15,104 nucleotides of DNA, taken from the NCBI GenBank assembly GCA_964465915.1, contig CAYXMJ010000060.1, positions 1 to 15,104 of the forward strand, in the 5' to 3' direction. The notes below the pieces were generated by a model, which saw nothing but the letters and a program-made list of their open reading frames with translations, ran no database searches and was not told the DNA's origin. The translations under genes were made by a program, and so were the position numbers. This document shows positions 1 through 7,777 of this stretch, piece by piece. Every line of letters starts with the position of its first letter. Position 1 is the stretch's first letter. Source of the stretch: CAVPHV01 sp964465915 (lineage in GTDB: Bacteria; Actinomycetota; Acidimicrobiia; Spongiisociales; UBA5794).

Positions 1-594
1 GAGGTCGACCCCACCGTGCCGCCACCCACCAGCCGGACGGCGAAGTCGAGACCGGACGATGAGGATGTCGTTGGCGGCGCACCGCAGGTGGACTGGTGCG
101 CCATCCAACCCGCCGACGAGAGCAGGTTCTGCGAGCAGCAGGCGGTCTGCCACCGCAGGATGCATCTCCGCAAACACCCCTGCCACCCGGTCGGGCCGCA
201 ACTTCCTCAGTGCACCAACCGGCGGGCCCTGGCGCCACAGGTCGAAGCTCTGTCGACGGTCGGCGACCGTGAACCGGGCAACGGCAGCAAACTCGGCCTC
301 CTCCCACAGGGCCTCAGCAACCACAATCGAGAGCATCGACGAGTACGTCATCATCTGCCCCTGTCGAATCGCCTCGGCGCGCCAGTTCATCTCTGCCGCC
401 TCGTCATCGATCCGCCGGGCGAGGCGGCTCATCGCCATCCCGAAGCGGTCGACTGCAGACACCCGGTCGTGACGAGTGAGCACGGCGTACCCCAGGTTGC
501 CGGCTGCGAGCACTTGTGCCGCGGTGCCCTCCAACATCCGGCTCAACCCGGCGAGCCCGTCGGGGTCTATCCCGCGAAAGGCGCTCACTGCCAT
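1..594 (-). CDS. DUF1023-like alpha/beta-hydrolase, 3' end outside window
   Basis: The frame is open without a stop from an ATG at 594 to the window edge (198 codons visible). The ATG lies inside the end of the EccC gene, overlapping it by 10 bp, so the two are translationally coupled. Residues 1-115 are mostly helical, like the leader helices of many ESX-associated proteins. Residues about 134-178 hold a pattern I recognise from DUF1023 alpha/beta-hydrolases of actinobacterial ESX loci: a short helix, then AEPALVGGLDGAPVHLRCAAN, close to the family pattern P-x-x-x-G-x-L-D-G-x-P-x-x-x-R-x-x-A-N. The catalytic serine region would lie beyond the window, so activity cannot be judged. If the family is right, this may be a secreted or cell-surface hydrolase. 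The coding frame is certain; the family is probable. Confidence 0.7.
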   Translation of the reverse strand, partial: MAVSAFRGIDPDGLAGLSRMLEGTAAQVLAAGNLGYAVLTRHDRVSAVDRFGMAMSRLARRIDDEAAEMNWRAEAIRQGQMMTYSSMLSIVVAEALWEEAEFAAVARFTVADRRQSFDLWRQGPPVGALRKLRPDRVAGVFAEMHPAVADRLLLAEPALVGGLDGAPVHLRCAANDILIVRSRLRRPAGGWRHGGVDL

Positions 595-3500
595 GCTGTC
601 TGCACCAACTCACAGTGGCCGTCCGCCACCAGGTAGCCCCGGCCGGGAGGGAGGTGCGGCGGACCGCGCCGTGGCAGGGGCGTCTGCCACAGGTCCCCAT
701 CGGAGCCTGCATTTGGCTTGAGGGCGAGCCCGAGGCGGGAACGTCGCAGCTCCTTGGTCCAATGCCCGTAGGCGGCCCGCAGCGTGTCCGCCTGGTCGGC
801 CGCCACCACGTGGACTCCGGGACGGCGGCAAGCGATCACGGCGGCCAGCCAGCCACCCTCGTCGTCGACCAGGCCGGCATCGTCGACCAACACGAGATGC
901 GACGACCCGTCGTCGTCGGGTACCGAGCCGAGGGCATCCGCCAGTTGCTCGGGATCCGTGACGAGCCGCGTCACCTGAGGGCAGTCGCGCAGGGGCGAGC
1001 GCCGCAACGCCACGGCGGTGATGGCGACATCGGGTCGGTGGCCGGCCACGATCGAAGCCATCGTCATCAACGCCGTTGACTTGCCCGAGCGCGGTGGCCC
1101 GGCGACAACCACGTGATCTCCCTCAACGAGCCGAAACCCGACCGGGCTCAGGTCGTGGTCGCCGATCCCGATCGGCAGCGCCCACTCGAGGTCAAAGACC
1201 CGGGCCGCATCGACGATGTCGGCCACCTTGACCTCGTTGGGGAGCACCTCGATACGATGCGGCGTACGCCCCACCGTACGGTCGCCGAGCGCGTCCACCG
1301 CCGCGCCGATCCCCCCGGGATGGGCCTGGGCGATCTGGATCTCCCTTCCCGTGCCCGACTGGTGGGCGCGCCCCGGGGTTTCCGGCACCTCGTCGATGGG
1401 GACGCCGAGTCCGCCGTACTCATAACGGTCGGTCAGGCGGAAGGCCAGCTTGGCGGGGACCAGTGAGCTCAGTTGGGCGGGGATGTCGATGGGCTGCTTT
1501 GCGGTGGCTATCACGTGGATTGCAACGCCGGGGCCATCAGCGGCGACTCGGGGGAGAATGGTTCGCACCGCCATGTCGGCCGGCTGATCGAAGGCCGCCG
1601 CCAGACCGGCGTAGTTGTCCACGAGCACCGCAAGGGCGGGCAGTTCGGCGAGGACCTCCGCGTTGGTTGCCACCGCCACTCGGCGCGCCTCCACCTCGGA
1701 CTGGAGAAACCTCAGGAGCCGCAGTTGGCGCTCCCGCTCCCCGGCCCCGACGATGGCACCGACGTGAGGGAGGCCGGCCAGAGGTGCCAACCGCTGGTCG
1801 TCGAAGTCCATGACGTACACGTGCACATCGTCCGGCGAATGACGTTCCGCCACCCCAAGCGCGATGGTCGCCAGAGCTGTCGTCGTTCCCGAACCGGGCA
1901 CGCCATACAGCAGCAGGTTGCCGTCCTCGCTCGACCACCATGCGGTTCGTTGCCTCTGGTGGGCGGGCTCGTCGGCGAGCCCGAGCGGGACCGCGATCCG
2001 AGCGCCGTGCAGCTGATCGGGTGGTGTCGCGTCGAGCAGACCTGCGGGCACAACGGCGTCGAGTGGATCCGGCCAAGGTGGGCGCGGTGGCTCGAGCCCC
2101 AAGGTGGCGGTCGCCCCAATCACTGCATCGACCAACACCCCCAGGTCGGTCGGTCCGGTCTCGGTGCGATCATGGCCGGATGGCACCGGCTGCTCGTAGC
2201 CAAAGACAAAGGGCCGCACCACGGTTGCCGCCACGGCGCCATCGCCCCTTGGTGCGGTCACCAACGCCGTTTGGAACGGCACCACGTCACTCGGCCCGCG
2301 CCGCACCAGGCCGCGGCCCGGCTGCATCCGACCGATCGCCGCCGCATCCGGAATACCCAACACGTCGGTTGAGTCGGACCCATCCTGGACACGCAGCGCC
2401 ATCCGCAGATTTGTGTTGGCGCGGATGTTGTCGCTGATCACACCCCCGGGCCGTTGGGTGGCAAGCAGGAGATGCACGCCAAGGCTCCTACCGCGCTGGG
2501 CAATGTCGACCAGGGACGCCATGAACGCCGGCAGTTCCTTGGCCAGGGCGGCGAACTCATCGATCGCAACCAGCAGGCGGGGCAGCGGCTCCCCCTCACC
2601 GCCGGCCAGGTAGGCATCGAGATCAGACTCCCCCGCAGTGCGCAAACGCTGCTCGCGGTACCGCAGTTCGGCCTCGAGGCAGGTCAGCGCCCGCGACGCC
2701 AGGTGTCCATCGAGATCGGTCACCAGACCGACGGTGTGCGGCAGGTCGGCGCAGACGTCGAAGGCGCTCCCTCCTTTGTAGTCGATCAGTACAAACGTGA
2801 GGTGGTCGGGATCGTTCGTTGCCGCCAAGGAGGCGACCATCGTGCGCAGCAGCTCGGACTTGCCGGAGCCTGTGGTCCCCGCCAGCAGGGCGTGGGGTCC
2901 ATCGGCCACAAAGTCGACGACCAGCGGGCCGGCAACAGTCATACCGATGGGAGCCGACGGTCGAGGGGCGGCGCCTTCAGCTTGCCAGCGGCGCACGATG
3001 GCCTCCGGTGTCGGATCGGAAATCCCCAGAAGGTCGGGCAGTCGAACCTGGTGGGGTAGCTCCGCGGCGCCGGCAACAACATCCGGATCCCGAAAGGCGG
3101 CGAGCGCCCTAGCCGCCCGGCGCGCGGTTGCCGCGGTGACGACCCACGGCGCAATCCCGCCGGCACCTCGATTCTCTGCCGGAGCCTGCAGCTCGGCAGG
3201 TCCGACCGCACCAGCGGCCACGATCGAAGTACACACCGACGGCAACTCACTCATCGCGGGAGCAACCGCAATGGCGGCGGCCTTGCCCCGAGCCGCCGCA
3301 CTCAGGCCTTCGCGCACCCGGTGCCACGATTCGGCGGCGACATCCACAACATCGACAACGAGGAGCCGAACGGGCCCGCTGCACTCGTGCTCCTGCTCAA
3401 TCGAGTCCACCAAGGCCGCAATGACCGATTCGATGTCCTCCCGGGCGGCTCCAAGCCGACGCAGCCCACTTGCCGGGTCGAGGTCGGTGTGAGGCAGCCA

Positions 3501-4493
3501 CTTGGTCCAGTCCCACACGTCCGGTGCGTCGGTGACGACCGTGATCTCGAGATCGGCCGGACCGTGGAGAATCGCAGCCTGAATCAGCAGCGACCGGGCC
3601 ACGCCAAGCACGCGGCGGCGATCACCGACCAGACCGGTCACCACACCGGGCCGCAACTCGATTTCGACCGGGACCTCACACAATTCGCCGTGGGCCACCA
3701 GCAAGGCCTGTGCCTCCTCTGCGGCACCGGCGGGTGGGGTGATCAAGGCCGGACTCCAAGGGACGTCCCCACTGCCGACTCCCAACACCATCACGTCGGG
3801 GTGATGTGCCCGGCGCTCCCACATGCGGGAACTCCCGGCGAAGAGAGATGCGATCAGCGCGTCGGGATGCGGCACCTCCCGGCGTTTGAGTCGGGCGGCT
3901 GCGCTGGCCAGGCCGTCGAGTCGCTCGCCGAATCCGGCAAGGCTGCGATCGAGGTCGCCTTGGTTGGTCTTTCGCTCGCGCCGATTGCGTCTGCGGTCCT
4001 CCATCCAGTTGGCGAGCATCATGGCCGGGCTGAACAGGGCGAACAGCGCCATCCGGGGGTGGAAGAGCACCGCCATGACCAATCCGAGTATCAGCGGAAC
4101 GACCAGCGCCCCCCAACCAAACCGTGTTGAGGGTTTGGCCGCCGGTGGTGCGACCGGCACCTCGATGGCCGGCAGCGACACCGGATATTCGGACCGCGGG
4201 GGTCGGTTGAAGGCAAGCCGCGAAGTGGAGGTCGACCGAGCGAGGGCGGCTACCCCACCCGCCATCAGTTCGGGCACCGGTCCCGCTGCTGCCAGCGGGA
4301 TCAGAGCTGACCCGGATCGCAGACCACTTGACGCGAAGGGAGTGTCTGGCGAGCGCACCACACCGTCGACAACAAACGCCGCGGGAGCATCCTCAAACCA
4401 CCCGGCGACGATCTCGCCGATTGAGGCCGATTCGTCGCCGACGTTGAGCACCACCTCGAATTCGGCTCGAGAGCGATGCACGACGATCTGCAT
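585..4493 (-). CDS. eccC: EccC/EssC-type FtsK/SpoIIIE ATPase of type VII secretion
   Basis: This is the motor ATPase of a type VII secretion system, which recognises WXG100 substrates and drives export at the membrane. The 1302-aa chain has a small beta-rich N-terminal domain (1-68, possibly ubiquitin- or FHA-like), a Pro-rich linker, two adjacent membrane helices (about 124-163), then three FtsK-like modules. Module 1 has Walker A GTTGSGKS (539-546), Walker B LLVAIDEF with D645/E646, and LLLATQRP (675-682). Module 2 has a degenerate P-loop, GVPGSGTTT (864-872), with Thr in place of the Lys, and a weak Walker B (VLVDN). Module 3 has GPPRSGKST (1132-1140) and LVDD (1202-1205). All three modules sit in one chain, unlike the split EccCa/EccCb of mycobacteria. 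The ATG is 3 bp after the stop of the WXG100 gene, so the genes are cotranscribed. Function confidence is high; the N-terminal fold is inferred. Confidence 0.93.
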   Translation of the reverse strand: MQIVVHRSRAEFEVVLNVGDESASIGEIVAGWFEDAPAAFVVDGVVRSPDTPFASSGLRSGSALIPLAAAGPVPELMAGGVAALARSTSTSRLAFNRPPRSEYPVSLPAIEVPVAPPAAKPSTRFGWGALVVPLILGLVMAVLFHPRMALFALFSPAMMLANWMEDRRRNRRERKTNQGDLDRSLAGFGERLDGLASAAARLKRREVPHPDALIASLFAGSSRMWERRAHHPDVMVLGVGSGDVPWSPALITPPAGAAEEAQALLVAHGELCEVPVEIELRPGVVTGLVGDRRRVLGVARSLLIQAAILHGPADLEITVVTDAPDVWDWTKWLPHTDLDPASGLRRLGAAREDIESVIAALVDSIEQEHECSGPVRLLVVDVVDVAAESWHRVREGLSAAARGKAAAIAVAPAMSELPSVCTSIVAAGAVGPAELQAPAENRGAGGIAPWVVTAATARRAARALAAFRDPDVVAGAAELPHQVRLPDLLGISDPTPEAIVRRWQAEGAAPRPSAPIGMTVAGPLVVDFVADGPHALLAGTTGSGKSELLRTMVASLAATNDPDHLTFVLIDYKGGSAFDVCADLPHTVGLVTDLDGHLASRALTCLEAELRYREQRLRTAGESDLDAYLAGGEGEPLPRLLVAIDEFAALAKELPAFMASLVDIAQRGRSLGVHLLLATQRPGGVISDNIRANTNLRMALRVQDGSDSTDVLGIPDAAAIGRMQPGRGLVRRGPSDVVPFQTALVTAPRGDGAVAATVVRPFVFGYEQPVPSGHDRTETGPTDLGVLVDAVIGATATLGLEPPRPPWPDPLDAVVPAGLLDATPPDQLHGARIAVPLGLADEPAHQRQRTAWWSSEDGNLLLYGVPGSGTTTALATIALGVAERHSPDDVHVYVMDFDDQRLAPLAGLPHVGAIVGAGERERQLRLLRFLQSEVEARRVAVATNAEVLAELPALAVLVDNYAGLAAAFDQPADMAVRTILPRVAADGPGVAIHVIATAKQPIDIPAQLSSLVPAKLAFRLTDRYEYGGLGVPIDEVPETPGRAHQSGTGREIQIAQAHPGGIGAAVDALGDRTVGRTPHRIEVLPNEVKVADIVDAARVFDLEWALPIGIGDHDLSPVGFRLVEGDHVVVAGPPRSGKSTALMTMASIVAGHRPDVAITAVALRRSPLRDCPQVTRLVTDPEQLADALGSVPDDDGSSHLVLVDDAGLVDDEGGWLAAVIACRRPGVHVVAADQADTLRAAYGHWTKELRRSRLGLALKPNAGSDGDLWQTPLPRRGPPHLPPGRGYLVADGHCELVQTAWQ

Positions 4494-4496
4494 CCG

Positions 4497-4859
4497 TCAC
4501 CACACACCGGTTGGGGGCGGAGCCGGTCCGCCCGAAACGCTCGCAGCCTCCTCGGCGGCAGCCCGCAGGTCGAGGGCGCTGGCCGCCGCCCTCAGTTCCA
4601 CTGCCTCCCGGTCGAAGCCAGTCGCGGTGCTCAACAGGGCTTGAGCCTGCTGACGGAGATCACGGTTTGCTGCCTGCGCTTTGTCCTCGAAGTCGGTAGC
4701 CGCCGGTCCCTGCCAGACCCGACGGGACTGGTCGGTAACCCCCTTCAGCAGGTCGCGGAACGAATCGGCAGTCGTCCGCAATCGGGCGGCGGACGCCGTG
4801 AGCGCATCCGCCTCCGCCCGCTTGCGGTCGGCCAGTTGCCGGAGTTGGTAGGCGGTCAC
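4497..4859 (-). CDS. WXG100 family protein, 120 aa (EsxA/B-like)
   Basis: A small helical protein of the WXG100 family, expected to form a helical hairpin and to be exported by, or act as partner in, the adjacent EccC system. The diagnostic turn is WQG at residues 49-51, flanked by long charged, Ala-rich helices (about 4-45 and 55-100). At 120 aa it is longer than the usual 95-105, with a Pro/Gly tail ending PAPPPTGVW. No YxxxD/E export signal is seen in the tail. It starts with GTG, preceded by an AGGGG Shine-Dalgarno-like stretch at suitable distance. It lies 29 bp after the 90-aa WXG100 gene and 3 bp before eccC, so it is mid-operon. The two WXG100 proteins probably form a heterodimer, as EsxA/EsxB do; this is inferred. 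Confidence 0.88.
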   Translation of the reverse strand: MTAYQLRQLADRKRAEADALTASAARLRTTADSFRDLLKGVTDQSRRVWQGPAATDFEDKAQAANRDLRQQAQALLSTATGFDREAVELRAAASALDLRAAAEEAASVSGGPAPPPTGVW

Positions 4860-4888
4860 GCTTTCCCCTGCCGATCGCCAGCCCGCGG

Positions 4889-5161
4889 CTACCGGGTGGC
4901 GGCTTCGATGTTCTCGCGGTACTTGCCGACCGCAACTGCGGCTTCCTCGAGCGCCGTCTCGAGCTTGGTGAGTGCCGGCTTGAAGTCACCGTTCCATGCC
5001 GCTCGGAAGTTGTCGGCGCCCGGCCCCTGCCATGCCGTTGCCGCCGGGTCCACCTTCGCCGACAGTTCTCCAGTCAGCGCCTGGACCTCTCCCGCCTTCG
5101 TCTCAAACGTCCCTCGCAGAGCTGCGAGATCCGATAGATCCGCCCCAAACATGTTCGCCAT
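4889..5161 (-). CDS. WXG100 family protein, 90 aa (EsxA/B-like)
   Basis: First gene of the leftward operon. The 90-aa product has the WXG100 layout: helix (about 8-38), WQG turn at 44-46 inside DPAATAWQGPGADNF, second helix (about 50-88). The C-terminus KYRENIEAATR resembles, but does not exactly match, the YxxxD/E export motif. I start it at the ATG at 5161 because GGAAGGA (5170-5176) sits 8 nt upstream. A longer in-frame start at 5254 would run through the likely promoter and adds a tail unknown in the family. It probably pairs with the downstream 120-aa WXG100 protein as substrate or co-substrate of EccC. Confidence 0.92.
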   Translation of the reverse strand: MANMFGADLSDLAALRGTFETKAGEVQALTGELSAKVDPAATAWQGPGADNFRAAWNGDFKPALTKLETALEEAAVAVGKYRENIEAATR

Positions 5162-5226
5162 AGTGGTGATCCTTCCTTGCTCGGGTCGACCGACCACGTG
5201 GCCGGCCACCTTGGTCACTGTTGGAG

Positions 5227-5254
5227 AGTATGAGTGATACTTAACGATTGTCAA
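5227..5254 (-). promoter_or_regulatory. Leftward promoter of the WXG100-eccC operon
   Basis: Read on the minus strand there is a perfect -35 TTGACA (5254-5249), a 16-nt spacer and a -10-like CATACT (5232-5227). Transcription would start near 5220, giving a leader of about 60 nt before the 90-aa WXG100 gene. The -35 box lies in the left arm of the 5248-5284 inverted repeat. Confidence 0.55.
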
Positions 5255-5284
5255 GATCTATTTAACATGTATAGATATTGACAA
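5248..5284. promoter_or_regulatory. Inverted-repeat operator between divergent operons
   Basis: TTGTCAAGATCTAT (5248-5261) and ATAGATATTGACAA (5271-5284) are inverted copies matching at 13 of 14 positions, separated by 9 nt (TTAACATGT). The dyad is AT-rich in otherwise GC-rich DNA. Each outer edge contains a perfect TTGACA pointing away from the centre, so one dimeric regulator bound here would contact both -35 boxes and control both operons. The regulator is not encoded in the window. Confidence 0.65.
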
Positions 5285-5307
5285 CGATGTTGAACAGGAT
5301 ATATGGT
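5278..5307 (+). promoter_or_regulatory. Rightward promoter of the LysM-tcpC-like operon
   Basis: A perfect -35 TTGACA (5278-5283) is followed after 18 nt by TATGGT (5302-5307), or after 16 nt by TATATG (5300-5305). Either places the transcript start within a few bases of the ATG at 5314, so the message is probably leaderless or nearly so. The -35 box lies in the right arm of the operator dyad. Confidence 0.5.
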
Positions 5308-5313
5308 GACACG

Positions 5314-6096
5314 ATGGAACAAACATCGAGAGGGATACGAGCGGCGACACTGATCGTCTTCGAGGTCGGCGCCATCGCCACCCTGCACGCCATCGGGGGC
5401 GTGGTGTGGTTCCAGATTCCATGGCGCCGGCTGGGCGATTGGCTCCAGCAAACCCCTGCCGACGAGTCGCTGCCGGCGCTCCTGCGGATCGTCGCGTTGG
5501 TGCTCACCTACTGGCTCACCGTCTCAACTGCGCTCTATGCCCTGGCCGGGATGGCCAGGATTCCGGCGGCAGTCCGCGCCATCGAGTGGGCAACGCTCCC
5601 AGTCGTGCGCAGAGTGATTGACGGTACGGCGGCATTGACGATCGTGGCCGCAACGGTGGCCGGTCCGACCGCGCCCGCCATCGCCAACGACCTGCCCTCG
5701 CCGATCGTCGTCGAGATCGGCCAGGACGGCCTCCCCATCCCTCCGTTTGTCGACGGCGAGGACGCGGCACCGGCGGGCACCATGCCACAGGGGGCTGCCC
5801 GCGTCGGGTGGACGCCCACCCCGGCAGGGGCCCCCACCCCCGCAGCTGTGGCGCCGCCCACGATGGTCATCACCGAGCCGGCGCGATGGACCGTGGCCCC
5901 CGGCGACAACTTGTGGACGATCGCCGAACGGCACCTTGGCGGCCTTGCCGCCTCCGGAGCTGAATTGCCGGACGTCGGCGAATACTGGCACCGCGTGGTC
6001 GTCGCCAACCATGACGTCATCCGCTCGAGCGATCCCGACCTCATCTATCCCGGTGAGATCGTTGTGCTACCCCCAGTTGCCGTGGAGCAGCCGTGA
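5314..6096 (+). CDS. Membrane protein with C-terminal LysM domain
   Basis: The 260-aa product has hydrophobic segments at about 9-33, 54-79 and 103-124, then a Pro/Ala/Gly-rich linker (about 125-185) and a LysM domain (about 190-254: RWTVAPGDNLWTIAERHLG through DPDLIYPGEIVVLPP). LysM binds peptidoglycan glycan strands, so the C-terminus most likely lies outside the membrane, tethering the complex to the wall. The ATG at 5314 is chosen because it follows the -10-like hexamer at leaderless distance; the in-frame TTG at 5278 is the -35 box itself. It is the first gene of the rightward operon and overlaps the next by GTGA. I know of no standard ESX subunit with this layout. It may supply the wall-anchoring role usually given to EccB or EccE; that is inference. 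Confidence 0.85.
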   Translation: MEQTSRGIRAATLIVFEVGAIATLHAIGGVVWFQIPWRRLGDWLQQTPADESLPALLRIVALVLTYWLTVSTALYALAGMARIPAAVRAIEWATLPVVRRVIDGTAALTIVAATVAGPTAPAIANDLPSPIVVEIGQDGLPIPPFVDGEDAAPAGTMPQGAARVGWTPTPAGAPTPAAVAPPTMVITEPARWTVAPGDNLWTIAERHLGGLAASGAELPDVGEYWHRVVVANHDVIRSSDPDLIYPGEIVVLPPVAVEQP

Positions 6097-7028
6097 CGAT
6101 GCACTCCGATTTTGGGACGCCGGTCACCGACATCGAGGACTACTTCGGAGCGGAGACCAACCCCAAACCCGAGGCGAAAGTCGAGCCGGAGACCCCGCCA
6201 TCCGACCCGAGGGCGCACCGCCCCATCAAGGGTCTTGTCATCGCACTGGCCGCCTGCGCCGTGCTCGCCGCCGCAGCGGGGCTGTGGGCATCCCGAGCAG
6301 CGCCGACCACCGCCCTTTCTACCACCCCTGCTCCGCCGCCCGGCGTCGACGGTTTCGCCGAGCTGTTCATTGCGACCTACCTGACCCGAGGCGGAGATGA
6401 CGGGCAATCGGTCAAGACGTTCATGGCCCCAGAGCCAACGATCGCCGCCATGTCGCCCCTCGATCGCTATGTGACCCGGGCCGCCACCCTGCAAATCCAG
6501 GCTCGCGGCGGCGACTACTGGGATGTGACCGTGGCCACCGAGGTTCTGGAGCGCACCGAGGACGGCTACGTCTCGGCGGGTATCGAGCACTACCAAGTCG
6601 CGATCATGAAGGTCAATGGGCAGCTCATCGTGACCGAGATTCCGGCACGAGTCGCCGGGCCCCCCGCACCCACGGCGCCACCCATCCCACCGCTCGCCAA
6701 CGAGGTCGACGCCGAACTGGCCGAGTTCACCGCCGAGTTCCTCGACGCGATGCTCGTCGGATCACACCGGCTGTCGCGCTACACCATCGCAGGCAGTGAC
6801 ATCCGGGCAGTTGAACCCTTCCCATATCAGACCATTGCCCTGTCTGAGTTGGCGACGGGCGTGGTCGAGGGCAAGACCTACGTGAGTACCGTCGTCAAGG
6901 CGACGACGCCGGCCGGGATCGTCCATGTCGTGGCCTACACCCTCGAGCTCTCCAGCAACGAGGGCGTGTGGGAAGTTGCCGACATCCTCCCCGGCCCTCC
7001 GGCCCAGCAAGGATCGACCACTCCGTGA
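6093..7028 (+). CDS. TcpC/VirB8-like protein, one TM and two NTF2-like domains
   Basis: The 311-aa product has a charged cytoplasmic N-terminus, one membrane helix (about 46-69), a Thr/Pro linker and two consecutive outer domains (about 84-190 and 201-301). Each has an opening helix (FAELFIATYL; LAEFTAEFLDAML), a curved sheet and a closing W strand (DYWDVTVATEV; GVWEVADILP). This is the architecture of TcpC, the VirB8-like scaffold of Gram-positive conjugation machines. Recognition is by pattern only. The GTG start overlaps the preceding stop (GTGA) and has GGAG 5 nt upstream (6084-6087). An ATG two codons later is possible. Next to EccC and WXG100 genes it may be a channel or scaffold subunit of an unusual secretion apparatus. 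Confidence 0.7.
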   Translation: MTMHSDFGTPVTDIEDYFGAETNPKPEAKVEPETPPSDPRAHRPIKGLVIALAACAVLAAAAGLWASRAAPTTALSTTPAPPPGVDGFAELFIATYLTRGGDDGQSVKTFMAPEPTIAAMSPLDRYVTRAATLQIQARGGDYWDVTVATEVLERTEDGYVSAGIEHYQVAIMKVNGQLIVTEIPARVAGPPAPTAPPIPPLANEVDAELAEFTAEFLDAMLVGSHRLSRYTIAGSDIRAVEPFPYQTIALSELATGVVEGKTYVSTVVKATTPAGIVHVVAYTLELSSNEGVWEVADILPGPPAQQGSTTP

Positions 7029-7777
7029 CCCAGCCGGTACTCGACGCCGGGCGACGCGCCCTCACCTTGCCCCGCCGTCTGGTCCCGGTGGCCATGCTGC
7101 TGAGAACCGGAGGACCAACCGAATCGGACGCGACCATGACCCGGGCCATTTCCGAGCTCGAACGGGCCGGAATCAGCCGCGACGGCAGCCTCCATCCGTT
7201 GGCTGCCGACCTGCTCTCGGTCGTCACCGGACCGACCACGGTCGTGTCGACCGAGGTGACTGAGGAATCCACCGAGATCGCCACCATTTGGCACCACAAC
7301 GGCAAGGCCGTCCTCGGCCACCCGAGCGCTCATGACGCCTTCGCTCTCCACTCGATCGACCCCAACCTGCTGCCATTCCACCTGGCCCAACTCACCAGGA
7401 TCGTGGCCCGTCCCGCCCCAAGCTTCCTCGGCTCAGTTACTGCTCCAACCGCGGCCCTCGAGATCGCCGAGGATCTCTGGGCGACCGACCCCGCGGCGGC
7501 CACCGCAGTCGTCGCCGGCGCCGGAGTCGAGGCCGTGTGGGCAAAACGCCTGGTGCTCGCCCATCGGTCATGTCTCCGCACGTGGTGCGCGACCAGCCTG
7601 TGGACCGACATCGACCACTCGCATCACGATGCCGAACTGCGCGTCCTCGACGCTGGGCATCTCGGCTATTGGGTGGTGACCAATGAACCGGCGGAAACCC
7701 CAACCCTCCGATTCACCGTGGCAACGTTCGACGGGATCCTCGAGCGGATTCGAGCCCTGACGCCATCCATCCTGTAG
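7025..7777 (+). CDS. Hypothetical 250-aa protein, possibly EspG-like
   Basis: Third gene of the rightward operon, starting GTG at 7025 in a GTGA overlap with the TcpC-like gene; AAGGA lies 11 nt upstream. The product has no signal peptide or clear membrane helix, so it should be cytoplasmic. Its alpha/beta layout loosely follows EspG chaperones: an N-terminal segment with a leucine-rich helix and a Gly-Ile turn (40-65), a middle helical part (about 110-180), and a C-terminal GHLGYWVVTN strand followed by a final helix FDGILERIRALT. EspG proteins bind secreted substrates in the cytosol, which would suit this place. The match is weak and I hold it only as a hypothesis. The stop codon lies in a 19-bp tandem duplication. 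Confidence 0.8.
   Translation: MTQPVLDAGRRALTLPRRLVPVAMLLRTGGPTESDATMTRAISELERAGISRDGSLHPLAADLLSVVTGPTTVVSTEVTEESTEIATIWHHNGKAVLGHPSAHDAFALHSIDPNLLPFHLAQLTRIVARPAPSFLGSVTAPTAALEIAEDLWATDPAAATAVVAGAGVEAVWAKRLVLAHRSCLRTWCATSLWTDIDHSHHDAELRVLDAGHLGYWVVTNEPAETPTLRFTVATFDGILERIRALTPSIL

Noticed and set aside
16..636. Long open frame on the plus strand opposite the DUF1023-like gene
   Set aside because: It mirrors the codon phase of the minus-strand gene, has a composition unlike a real protein (Pro, Arg, His and Cys rich), and the minus-strand product has recognisable motifs.
1473..2372. 299-aa plus-strand frame within eccC, and a similar one at 3321-4130
   Set aside because: Both are antisense shadows of a clear FtsK/EccC protein; no motifs and low-complexity basic composition.
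5162..5254. Upstream start extending the 90-aa WXG100 protein by 31 residues
   Set aside because: The extension overlaps the promoter and operator, and a strong Shine-Dalgarno sequence supports the ATG at 5161.
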